From contig JBLMWU010000031.1 in the NCBI GenBank assembly GCA_050257395.1, positions 1-39,557 on the forward strand: 39,557 bases of DNA, read 5' to 3'. The notes under the pieces were generated by a model. It was not told the origin of the DNA, did not search any database, and was given only the letters and a program-made list of their open reading frames with translations. Positions 31,749 to 39,256 of this stretch are shown in pieces (positions within the stretch are counted from its first letter, which is position 1; the number at the start of each line of letters is the position of its first letter). Source of the stretch: JAIRTY01 sp050257395 (lineage in GTDB: Bacteria; Actinomycetota; Actinomycetes; Streptosporangiales; Streptosporangiaceae). The position numbers and the translations under genes were made by a program.

Positions 31749-32758
31749 TGCGCGGCCTGCTGATCAAGGTAATCGCGCTGCTGAGCGTCGCGGCGGTGAT
31801 GGCCGCCGTGCTCGTCGTGCTCTTCGACAACCTGCAGTACCAGCCCGAGCACAGCTACCGGGCGATGTTCACCGATGTGTCCGGCCTGGCGGCCGGTGAC
31901 GACGTGCGCGCCGCCGGGGTGGAGGTGGGCCGGGTGGACAGCCTGGCTCTCCAGCCCGGTAACCAGGTGCTGGTCACGTTCACCGCCTCTGACGCGGTGC
32001 CGGTGACCCGCGGCACGACCCTCACTGTGCGGTACAAGGACATCATCGGCGGCCGCTACCTGGAGATCAATCCGCCCGCCGGGCCGAGCGCGCCGTTGCC
32101 TTCCGGCGGGGTGATCCCGGCCAGCCATACCCAGCCCGCGCTGAGCCTGGACGCGCTGTTCAACGGCTTCCAGCCGCTGTTCCAGGGGCTGCAGCCCGCG
32201 CAGATCAACCAGCTGTCCGCCGAGCTGATCACGGTCCTGCAGGGCGAAGGCGGCACCATCGACACGCTGCTGGCGACCATCGGCTCGCTGACCACCACCC
32301 TGGCCAACCGTGACCAGGTCATCGGCCAGGTCATCACCAGCCTCAACAAGGTCCTCGGCACCGTCAGCCAGCACGACAGCCAGCTCTCCAGCCTGGTTGT
32401 GCGGCTGCAGCACCTGATCAGCGGGCTGGCCGCCGACCGTGGCACGGTGGGCGGCTCACTGGGACACATCGCCAGCCTGTCCGGCACCCTCGCCGGGCTG
32501 CTCACCGCCGCCCGCCCCAGTATTTCCGGAACGGTGGTCCAGGTGGACCGGCTGGCAACGGTGCTGAACGCGAACTCCAAGCAGATCAGCAGCGACCTGC
32601 AGTCGCTTCCGGGCACCTACCAGCTGCTCAACCGCGAGGGGTTGTACGGGTCGTTCTTCAACTTCTACCTGTGCGGCTTCCAGCTGAAGTTCACCGGCCC
32701 GACCGGCGCCCCGGTGACCACCCAGTTCTTCAACAGCGAGGTGGCGCGATGCCGATGA
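31748..32758 (+). CDS. mceB: MceB-type MlaD-domain protein
   Basis: A 336-residue Mce protein, the second of the set. The membrane anchor is LLIKVIALLSVAAVMAAVLV (residues 3-22). The MCE domain runs from YRAMFTDVSGLAAGDDVRAA to YKDIIGGRYLEINPP (about 37-105). The helical extension contains LFNGFQPLFQGLQPAQINQL, the conserved MceB-like element, and many Gln/Leu heptads forming the predicted channel needle. The end, SFFNFYLCGFQLKF, carries the single Cys usually found near the MceB C-terminus. The stop at 32758 overlaps mceC by 10 bases, so the genes are translationally coupled. The substrate of the complex is inferred only from the KstR-like promoter site. Confidence 0.92.
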   Translation: MRGLLIKVIALLSVAAVMAAVLVVLFDNLQYQPEHSYRAMFTDVSGLAAGDDVRAAGVEVGRVDSLALQPGNQVLVTFTASDAVPVTRGTTLTVRYKDIIGGRYLEINPPAGPSAPLPSGGVIPASHTQPALSLDALFNGFQPLFQGLQPAQINQLSAELITVLQGEGGTIDTLLATIGSLTTTLANRDQVIGQVITSLNKVLGTVSQHDSQLSSLVVRLQHLISGLAADRGTVGGSLGHIASLSGTLAGLLTAARPSISGTVVQVDRLATVLNANSKQISSDLQSLPGTYQLLNREGLYGSFFNFYLCGFQLKFTGPTGAPVTTQFFNSEVARCR

Positions 32759-33768
32759 GGAAACGGAAGGTGGCCGACAAGGGCACCATCCGGAACGGGC
32801 GGAACACGGTCCGGATCGGGGCAACCGGGCTGGTGCTGCTGCTCGGGCTGATGCTGCTGGCGCTCAACTCCGGCACCGTCATCCGCGACCTGACCACCAC
32901 CGGCTACCACGCGGACTTCGCCGAGGCCGGCGGGCTGGCCGCCGGGGACACGGTGCGGGTCGCCGGGCTGATCATGGGCACGGTGGACAGCGTCGCGCTC
33001 CAGGGCAGCCACGTGGAGGTCACCTTCTCCGTCCGGCACGGCGGCCACCTGGGCACCACCACCGGCGCGGCGATCAGGACCGCCACCGTCCTGGGAACGA
33101 AGTACCTCGCGCTGCTGCCCAGCGGACAGGGAACGCTGGCCGCAGGCTCGACCATCCCGCTGTCGCGCACCCAGTCGGCCTACAACCTGACCGAGATCCT
33201 GTCGACCCTGACCAACAAGGTCGGCGCGGTCAACACCGGGCAGCTCGCGAAGTCCTTCGACACGATCGCGACCGCGTTCCAGAACTCACCGCCGGCCCTG
33301 CGCAGCACCCTGACCGGGGTGCGCGCCCTGTCGGAGACCATCGCCTCCCGCGACGCCGCGCTCAGCCAGCTCCTGGCGCACGCGGGCGCGGTGACCGGGG
33401 TGCTGGCGCAGCGCAGCCATCAGATCGGCACCCTGATCACCGACGGCAACCAGCTGCTGGCCACCCTCTACCAGCGGCGGGCCGAGATCCGGCTGCTGCT
33501 GGTCAACGTCACCGCCGTCATCGACCAGCTGAAAGGCCTGGCCGTCGACAACCAGCGGCAGCTGGGCCCCGCCCTGGCCCAGCTCCAGGGCGTGCTCACC
33601 GTGCTGAACAACAACGCGACCAACATCACCCAGATCATCGCCGGGCTGCAGCGCTACGCGGGCAGCCTCGGCGAGGTGGTGGGCGGCGGCCCGTGGTTCT
33701 ACGCCTACCTGCAGAACATCGTGCCGACCAACCTCGTGCCGGTAGTCCCCGGCCTGCTCGGGAAGTGA
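32749..33768 (+). CDS. mceC: MceC-type MlaD-domain protein
   Basis: A 339-residue Mce protein. A basic start (MPMRKRKVADK) and anchor IGATGLVLLLGLMLLALNSG (about 22-41) precede the MCE domain, which contains YHADFAEAGGLAAGDTVRVA and VLGTKYLALLPSG. The helical needle contains LLVNVTAVIDQLKGLAVDNQ. The C-terminus includes GPWFYAYLQNIVPTNLVPVV, short for an MceC, without the Pro-rich tail of some homologues. ATG 32749 lies inside mceB; ATG 32755 is a second possible start with the same product less two residues. The ending GLLGK is encoded by bases that also supply GGGAAG in front of mceD, four bases downstream. Confidence 0.92.
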   Translation: MPMRKRKVADKGTIRNGRNTVRIGATGLVLLLGLMLLALNSGTVIRDLTTTGYHADFAEAGGLAAGDTVRVAGLIMGTVDSVALQGSHVEVTFSVRHGGHLGTTTGAAIRTATVLGTKYLALLPSGQGTLAAGSTIPLSRTQSAYNLTEILSTLTNKVGAVNTGQLAKSFDTIATAFQNSPPALRSTLTGVRALSETIASRDAALSQLLAHAGAVTGVLAQRSHQIGTLITDGNQLLATLYQRRAEIRLLLVNVTAVIDQLKGLAVDNQRQLGPALAQLQGVLTVLNNNATNITQIIAGLQRYAGSLGEVVGGGPWFYAYLQNIVPTNLVPVVPGLLGK

Positions 33769-33771
33769 CGC

Positions 33772-34950
33772 ATGAAGCTCTCCCGCCGTCAGCAGCTCGC
33801 CGCCGCCGTGGCAGCGCTCGCCGTTCTCCTGGCCACCGGCCTCCTGCTGCTGCGCGGGCCGGCCACCACTCACGTGACCGTCTACTTCCAGCAGACGCCC
33901 GGCCTGTATCCGGGTGACCGGGTGCTGGTGCTCGGGGTGCCGGTCGGGCGGGTGGACAGCATCACCGCGCAGCCCGGCCGGGTCCGGGTGGTGCTGGCCT
34001 ACAACAGCCAGATCAAGATCCCCGCCAGCGCCGACGCGGCCATCGTGACCCCGACCTTGGTGACCTCCCGCTCGGTGCAGCTGTCCCCGGCCTACACCCA
34101 CGGTCCCGTCCTCGCGGACGGCGCCACCATCCCTGAGGCCCGCACCGCGATCCCGGTGGAATGGGACCAGATCGAGCAGGAGCTGAACAACCTCGCCACC
34201 TCGCTCGGGCCGAAGGGCCCGGGCTCCGCGGGGGCTGCGGCCCGGCTGCTGGACACCACCGCGGCCAACCTGCACGGCCAGGGCCAGAACCTGCACGCCA
34301 CCCTCGCCCAGCTGTCCCGGGCGATCGGCACCCTGTCGGACAGCCGCGGCAACCTGTTCGCCACCGTGGACAACCTGCAGACCTTCGTGCAGGTGCTGGC
34401 GGAGTCCAATGCCCAGGTCGACAGTTTCAACCGGCAGCTCGCTGCGGTCTCGGGCGTGCTCGCCAGCAACAAGCAGCAGCTGGCAACCGCCCTGTCCACG
34501 CTGAACTCCTCACTGGGCATCGTGCAGAAGTTCGTGCACGGCAACCGCGGGAAGCTCGCCGCCAGCCTGGCCTCCCTGAACAACGTCACCGCCAACCTGT
34601 CCCGGTCGCGGCAGTCGATCGCCGACATCCTGCAGGTCTCACCCACCGAGCTGAGCAACTTCAACAACATCTACGACCCGGTCGACACGAGCCTGACCGG
34701 GACGCTGGCCTTCGCCAACCTCAAGAACCCGGCGCAGTTCATCTGCTCGACGATCTTCTCCCTGGGCGGCACCCCGGCCCAGTGCCAGCAGGCGCTGACA
34801 CCGCTCGCCCAGCTGGTGCAGATGAACAACATCCCGGTGTCGGTCGACCCGGTCAACCGCAACGGCCGCAGCAACCAGACCGGCTCTGGCGGGTCCAGTT
34901 CCGGCTCCAGCTCCAGCGGGCTGATCGGCCTGCTGCTGGGAGGCAAGTGA
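33772..34950 (+). CDS. mceD: MceD-type MlaD-domain protein
   Basis: A 392-residue Mce protein. The anchor is LAAAVAALAVLLATGLLLLR (about residues 8-27). The MCE domain spans about 33-112, with FQQTPGLYPGDRVLVLGVPV and VTSRSVQLSPAYT. The helical part includes WDQIEQELNNLATSLGPKGP, a typical MceD-like entry. The tail is Ser/Gly-rich and closes with GLIGLLLGGK. The same kind of closing sequence is found in the next protein. In both, CTGCTGGGAGGC encodes the Leu-Leu-Gly-Gly and holds the ribosome site of the next gene. The stop and the mceE ATG share a base (TGATG). Confidence 0.92.
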   Translation: MKLSRRQQLAAAVAALAVLLATGLLLLRGPATTHVTVYFQQTPGLYPGDRVLVLGVPVGRVDSITAQPGRVRVVLAYNSQIKIPASADAAIVTPTLVTSRSVQLSPAYTHGPVLADGATIPEARTAIPVEWDQIEQELNNLATSLGPKGPGSAGAAARLLDTTAANLHGQGQNLHATLAQLSRAIGTLSDSRGNLFATVDNLQTFVQVLAESNAQVDSFNRQLAAVSGVLASNKQQLATALSTLNSSLGIVQKFVHGNRGKLAASLASLNNVTANLSRSRQSIADILQVSPTELSNFNNIYDPVDTSLTGTLAFANLKNPAQFICSTIFSLGGTPAQCQQALTPLAQLVQMNNIPVSVDPVNRNGRSNQTGSGGSSSGSSSSGLIGLLLGGK

Positions 34951-36158
34951 TGAGGATGCGGCGCCGGGCAACCGCCCGGCTGGGGTTCGCGGCCGCCGCG
35001 CTGGCCTGTGCCACCGCGGTCAGCGGCTGCCAGTTCACCGGGTTCGGCGGGCTGCCGCTGCCGTTCACCCGCGGCACTGGGTCGGGTTCCTACACGGTCA
35101 CCGTGATGATGGATCAGGTCGGGAATCTGCCGGTCAACGCCGAGGTGATGGTCAACGACATCACCGTCGGCACGGTCACGGCGATCCAGTTCGACCACTG
35201 GCACGCCAGGCTCACGGTCTCGCTGCCGCGCAGCGTGCACCTGCCGGCGAACGCCACCGCCACCATCGGCCAGAAGAGCCTGTTCGGGGCGGAGTATGTC
35301 GCCCTGGCCCCGCCCGCCCGTACCCGGCCCACCGGGCAGCTGACCGGCGGGGACGTGATCCCGCTGGCACGGACCAGCACCTATCCCGGCACCGAGGACG
35401 TGCTGGCCGCGCTGTCCACGGTGCTCAACGGCGGCGGCCTCAACCAGCTGTCCACCATCACCACCGAGCTCAACAACGCGCTGCGCGGGCACACCCAGCA
35501 GGCCCGGCAGCTCTTGCAGAACCTGAGCGTCCTGATGAGCAGCCTGAACGTGCAGCGGGTCGCGATCGTCCGCAGCCTGCAGGGCCTCGACGCGCTCAGC
35601 GCCCAGCTGAAGACCCGCGACCGCACGCTCGCCCGCGCCATCGACAGCATCCCGGCCGGGCTGGCGGTGCTGAACCAGAACGAGAAGAACCTGACCACGG
35701 CGCTGGCCGCCGTCTCCCACCTGAGCACGGTCGCCGACCGGGTCATCAACGAGACCCAGCAGAACCTGCTGGCCAACTTGCGTGACCTGCAGCCGGCCCT
35801 GCGCAGGCTCGCCGACTCCGGGCAGAACCTGGTGACCTCGATCCCGCTGCTGGCGACGTTCCCCTTCCCGGCCAAAGCCGTGGACAACAGCGTCCGGGGC
35901 GACTACGCCAACCTCTACCTGAGCCTCGATCTCACCCTGCCCAAGCTGGAGAAAGCCTGGCTCACCGGGGTCCCGGTGCTGGGCGCCCTGCCATCGCTGG
36001 GCAACGGCTCAGCCAAGTCCAAGCTGCCGCTGCCACTGCCCCTTCCCACGGCCAGCCCGAGCCCGGCGAGCACCAAGGGCAGCAGCTCCAGCGGCTCGGG
36101 CGGGTCAGGCGGCTCGTCGCAGGGCGGCGTGCTCGGCTGGCTGCTGGGAGGCAGCTGA
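34950..36158 (+). CDS. mceE: MceE-type lipoprotein
   Basis: A 402-residue Mce protein with a lipoprotein signal: basic MRMRRRATAR, hydrophobic LGFAAAALACATA and lipobox VSGC, so Cys27 or thereabouts is lipidated after cleavage. MceE/LprK proteins in mycobacteria are the lipoprotein members of the six. The MCE domain contains MMDQVGNLPVNAEVMVNDIT and KSLFGAEYVALAPP. A helical region with DLQPALRRLADSGQNLVTSI follows, and the tail is rich in Pro then Ser/Gly, ending VLGWLLGGS. The position of the lipoprotein as fifth gene is the family norm. ATG 34950 is preferred since GGGAGG precedes it by six bases. Confidence 0.92.
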   Translation: MRMRRRATARLGFAAAALACATAVSGCQFTGFGGLPLPFTRGTGSGSYTVTVMMDQVGNLPVNAEVMVNDITVGTVTAIQFDHWHARLTVSLPRSVHLPANATATIGQKSLFGAEYVALAPPARTRPTGQLTGGDVIPLARTSTYPGTEDVLAALSTVLNGGGLNQLSTITTELNNALRGHTQQARQLLQNLSVLMSSLNVQRVAIVRSLQGLDALSAQLKTRDRTLARAIDSIPAGLAVLNQNEKNLTTALAAVSHLSTVADRVINETQQNLLANLRDLQPALRRLADSGQNLVTSIPLLATFPFPAKAVDNSVRGDYANLYLSLDLTLPKLEKAWLTGVPVLGALPSLGNGSAKSKLPLPLPLPTASPSPASTKGSSSSGSGGSGGSSQGGVLGWLLGGS

Positions 36159-37531
36159 TGACGCCCCGGCTCGTCCGCTACCAGCTCGTCGCGTTCGCCG
36201 TGGTGACCGTGCTGGGCGTGAGCTACGCGATGCTCCAGTACGTCGGGCTCCCCCGGATCCTGGGCTTCGGGCAGTACCGCGTCTCGGTCGCCCTGCCCGC
36301 GGCCGGCGGCCTGTACTCGAACGCGGTCGTCACCGAGCGGGGCGTGCCCGTCGGCAAGGTCGCCGACGTCCGGCTCGGCGGTCAGGGCGCCATCGCTGAT
36401 GTCAGCCTCAACGACGGCGTGCAGATCCCCTCCGACCTGCACGCCGCCGTGCGCAACACCTCGGCGGTCGGCGAGCAGTACCTCGAGCTCACCCCGCAGC
36501 ACGCCGGGCCGCCCTACCTGCAGCCGGGAGCCACCGTGCCCGAGCGGGAGGTCAGCCTGCCCACCCCGCCCGGCCTCCTGCTGACCAACGTCAGCTCGCT
36601 GCTGAACTCGGTTCCCCGCCAGCAGCTCAACAGCACCATCAACGAGCTCTACGCCGCGTTCAACGGCAGCGGCCCCGACCTGCAGCGGCTGCTCGACTCC
36701 TCCAGCCTGCTGCTGGGCACGGCGCGCGCCAACCTGGCCCCCACCAGCAAGCTGCTGACCCAGCTGCAGCCGGTGCTGCGCACCCAGCAGGCGGGCAGCG
36801 CCGACATCGCCTCCTTCAGCCGCAACCTGGCAGCCTTCACGCAGCAGCTGCGCGCCAGCAACGCCGACCTCAGCGGCTCGCTGCAACAGCTGCCGGGCTT
36901 CACCACCGAGCTGAACTCGCTGGTCGGGCAAGTCCAGCCGACCGTGCCGCTGCTGCTGGCGAACCTCACCGCGGTCGGCCGGGTCTTCGAGGTCTACGTG
37001 CCCAACCTGCGGCAGATCCTGGTCATCCTGCCAGCGGACATCAACGACGTCACCGCGGCCATCATGACCTCGTCGGTGCCCGGCAGCGCGAACATGGACT
37101 TCAAGTCCACGATCAACAACCCCCCGCCCTGCCAGCAGGGTTTTCACACGCCGATGCGGCCCCCCACCGACACCAGCCGGGCTGCGCCCCCGTCCCCGAC
37201 CCCGTACTGCACGGTGCCGCACAGCTCCACGCTCGAGGTCCGCGGCGCCCACAACGACCCGTGCCCGAACAACCCGGCCCTCCGGGCGGCGACGGCCGCA
37301 GGCTGCGGGCTGGTCTTCCAGCCCGGCGCCACGTCACCGGCGCCCGGGGGCGGGCAGGGTCACGGGCAGCACGGCAACGGGCCGATACCCGTGGGCGCCA
37401 CCACCTACGACCCGGCCAGCGGCTTGTTCTTCGGGCCCAACGGCACCCTCTACTCCGCGGGCGCGGGCAGCACGCCCGGCGCCGGCCCGGCCACCCTCAG
37501 CCAGCTGCTGCAGCAGACACTCGGCAACTGA
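36158..37531 (+). CDS. mceF: MceF-type MlaD-domain protein
   Basis: A 457-residue Mce protein, last of the operon. The anchor is LVAFAVVTVLGVSYAMLQYV (about 9-28). The MCE domain has LPAAGGLYSNAVVTERGVPV and TSAVGEQYLELTPQ. The needle helices run to about 310. A long extracytoplasmic tail contains four Cys (in NPPPCQQGF, SPTPYCTVP, NDPCPNN and AAGCGLVFQP) that may form disulfides. It also has a Gly-rich stretch and a conserved-looking YDPASGLFFGPNGTLYSAGA. The Cys-bearing domain followed by the DPASG-type motif is usual in MceF homologues of mycobacteria. It ends 89 bases before the stop of a convergent Mce-associated gene, with a tandem repeat between. Confidence 0.92.
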   Translation: MTPRLVRYQLVAFAVVTVLGVSYAMLQYVGLPRILGFGQYRVSVALPAAGGLYSNAVVTERGVPVGKVADVRLGGQGAIADVSLNDGVQIPSDLHAAVRNTSAVGEQYLELTPQHAGPPYLQPGATVPEREVSLPTPPGLLLTNVSSLLNSVPRQQLNSTINELYAAFNGSGPDLQRLLDSSSLLLGTARANLAPTSKLLTQLQPVLRTQQAGSADIASFSRNLAAFTQQLRASNADLSGSLQQLPGFTTELNSLVGQVQPTVPLLLANLTAVGRVFEVYVPNLRQILVILPADINDVTAAIMTSSVPGSANMDFKSTINNPPPCQQGFHTPMRPPTDTSRAAPPSPTPYCTVPHSSTLEVRGAHNDPCPNNPALRAATAAGCGLVFQPGATSPAPGGGQGHGQHGNGPIPVGATTYDPASGLFFGPNGTLYSAGAGSTPGAGPATLSQLLQQTLGN

Positions 37532-37566
37532 GGCTGACGCGGCGGTTCACCGGCTGGCGGCTGCTC

Positions 37567-37636
37567 ACAGCGCCTGGGTCACAGGGCCTGGGTTACAGGG
37601 CCTGGGTTACAGGGCCTGGGTTACAGGGCCTGGAAC
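37567..37636. repeat. 14-bp tandem repeat at the end of a Mce-associated gene
   Basis: Three perfect copies of ACAGGGCCTGGGTT (37581-37594, 37595-37608, 37609-37622) are flanked by two divergent copies (37567-37580 and 37623-37636). On the minus strand each unit spells the last codons of the neighbouring gene and its TAA, so the array is a multiplied gene end (Gln-Ala-Leu-stop) placed in the convergent gap after mceF. Confidence 0.85.
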
Positions 37637-38313
37637 TGGGCCACCAGCCAGCGGCCGTTGACCCGCTGCATCGTCACCCGCACCTGGCTGGCGACCTGCT
37701 GCGCCTGCGGCTGTGCCTTGTTCGCGGTGTTCTGGTCGATGAACAGCAGCACCACCACCCGGTCAGCGGTGGCGCTGACCACCGACGCGCCCGGCACCGT
37801 CGCCCAGGTCATCGTGTGCTGCTGCGCGGCGGCGGGCCCGATCAGCTGGCCGGCCAGCACCCCGAACTCCCCGCGGAACTCACCGGTGGTGTCGCTGCGC
37901 GCCCTGGCCAGGTCAGCGCCGATGGTGCGGTAGTTGTAGGACAGGATCTGCCGGATCTCAGTCCGGGCGGACGCCAGCGCGGTGCTGCGGGCGGCCGCCA
38001 CCGCGGCGTCGTCATGCGCCTGTGCGCCCAGCCGCACCGCTGCCGCAGCGGCCCCGGCGGCCAGCACCCCGAGCACGGCCGCCGCGGCGATGCGCCGGCC
38101 CGGCGGCAGCCCGCCGGCCCATCCCGCAGCGCGGCGGGGCAGCCCGCGGACGGTATCCGACAGCGGCTGGCGGGACGGCCCGGCGGCGGGCGCCTCCTCA
38201 GTCCCGGTGCCCGGCTGCTGGTCAGCCGCGGCACTCGCCTCCTCGTCAGCCGCGGCAGGTGGCTGCTCGTCAGCCCCGGCGGCTGCCTGCTCTCCGGTCC
38301 CGGGCGCGCTCAT
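37621..38313 (-). CDS. Mce-associated membrane protein (downstream pair, distal)
   Basis: A 230-residue protein. The first 75 residues are an Ala/Glu/Gln-rich acidic cytoplasmic tail, then a membrane helix IAAAAVLGVLAAGAAAAAVR. The periplasmic domain has EIRQILSYNYRTIGADLARA, close to the same place in the gene at 27327, and the end VRVTMQRVNGRWLVAQFQAL with the W-L signature. It starts at ATG 38313, overlapping the stop of the gene before it as ATGA. It is convergent with mceF. Similarity to the upstream-pair distal protein suggests duplication of a Mam module on both sides of the operon. Confidence 0.78.
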   Translation of the reverse strand: MSAPGTGEQAAAGADEQPPAAADEEASAAADQQPGTGTEEAPAAGPSRQPLSDTVRGLPRRAAGWAGGLPPGRRIAAAAVLGVLAAGAAAAAVRLGAQAHDDAAVAAARSTALASARTEIRQILSYNYRTIGADLARARSDTTGEFRGEFGVLAGQLIGPAAAQQHTMTWATVPGASVVSATADRVVVLLFIDQNTANKAQPQAQQVASQVRVTMQRVNGRWLVAQFQAL

Positions 38314-38966
38314 TTGACGAACTCCACATTCGACACCAGCCAGCGGGACCCGGCTGATATCAGCCAGATGGTCATCCGGTACACGCGCTGGGTGCCATTC
38401 GGGGTCTGTGCGTTCTTCACAGTGACGTACGCCAGCACCGACACTTCCGCGGTGTCGGTGCCGAGCTGCTGCACGCCCGCCTCGGCGACGTGCCCGACGG
38501 TCTCCACCTGCCCCCGGACGAGCACGTTCGTGAACCCGGTGGCGGAATTGGTGAACAGGCTCAGGAACCGGCCGGTGCCGTCGGCCTTGAGCCGGCTCAC
38601 GAATTGCCGGGGATGCCGGTAGTCCGCGGTGGTGAGGTCGGCGACGGCGTGCCGGGCGGCCGCCAGCACGGCCTGCCGCCGGGCGCTGGCCGCGTCGGCG
38701 CCGCGGACCTGGATCAGGAAGAACCCGGCTGCCGCCAGGCCCGCGACCAGCAGGACCAGCAGCACCGCCATGGCCGCCGTCCACACCGGCGCCCCGGCTG
38801 GCCCGGCTGTCTCCGCGGGATCAGCGGAGTTCCAGGTGTCCCCCGCGGGCTCTGAGTCCCCCGCGGGCCCGGCGTCTTCGGGAGGCCCGGCAGCGGCGGC
38901 AGGCTCCTCCTCCCCGTCCGCCTGCGCGGCGGCGGCGAGTGCGCCAGCGTCCTGGCCGGAGTCCAT
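38310..38966 (-). CDS. Mce-associated membrane protein (downstream pair, proximal)
   Basis: A 218-residue protein with a 60-residue acidic, Pro/Ala-rich tail, a membrane helix MAVLLVLLVAGLAAAGFFLI (about 65-84) and a periplasmic Mam-like domain (ARHAVADLTTADYRHPRQFV; end YRMTIWLISAGSRWLVSNVE). It is first of its pair, translated together with the next gene through ATGA. The 290 bases upstream contain two inverted near-matches to the KstR box and a hairpin. Function in the Mce transporter complex is inferred from family and place. Confidence 0.78.
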   Translation of the reverse strand: MDSGQDAGALAAAAQADGEEEPAAAAGPPEDAGPAGDSEPAGDTWNSADPAETAGPAGAPVWTAAMAVLLVLLVAGLAAAGFFLIQVRGADAASARRQAVLAAARHAVADLTTADYRHPRQFVSRLKADGTGRFLSLFTNSATGFTNVLVRGQVETVGHVAEAGVQQLGTDTAEVSVLAYVTVKNAQTPNGTQRVYRMTIWLISAGSRWLVSNVEFVK

Positions 38967-39039
38967 CTCCGATTCCTTCCTCCCGGCGGCCGAGCCCGGC
39001 CCGCAGCGACCGGAAAAGGCAGGTTAACACGCCCTTTAC

Positions 39040-39119
39040 TGCAACGTGTTCTCATTGATGCAATCACAGCAGCCTGGCCCGATAGACCGCAACTCCGGAC
39101 GCAACGAGAACACGTTTCA
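39040..39119. promoter_or_regulatory. two inverted KstR-like boxes upstream of the downstream Mam pair
   Basis: TGCAACGTGTTCTC (39040-39053) and GAGAACACGTTTCA (39106-39119) each fit TNNAACNNGTTNNA with one mismatch and are inverted copies of one another over 11 bases (AACGTGTTCTC / GAGAACACGTT). They lie 74 and 140 bases before the start at 38966. The core AACGTGTT is shared with the box at 28609-28622. The region 38967-39256 otherwise contains no gene. Confidence 0.5.
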
Positions 39120-39134
39120 GAACGGCGCAGCGAT

Positions 39135-39171
39135 GGTTTTGGCCACGCCCGCGATGGACGTGGCCAAAACC
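39135..39171. terminator. strong hairpin, possible terminator or regulatory site
   Basis: GGTTTTGGCCACG (39135-39147) and CGTGGCCAAAACC (39159-39171) form a perfect 13-base stem with an 11-base loop. It lies between the esterase remnant (minus strand, ending at 39257) and the Mam pair, so it may terminate transcription from the right. No long T-run follows on either strand, so an operator is an alternative. Confidence 0.45.
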
Positions 39172-39256
39172 ACCTCAATTCGCCCGGCCGCCCCGCCGGC
39201 CCGGGCCGCCGCCGCCCGTCACCCGCCGCGCGCGCCCCCGCTCAGCCCGGGGCCGG

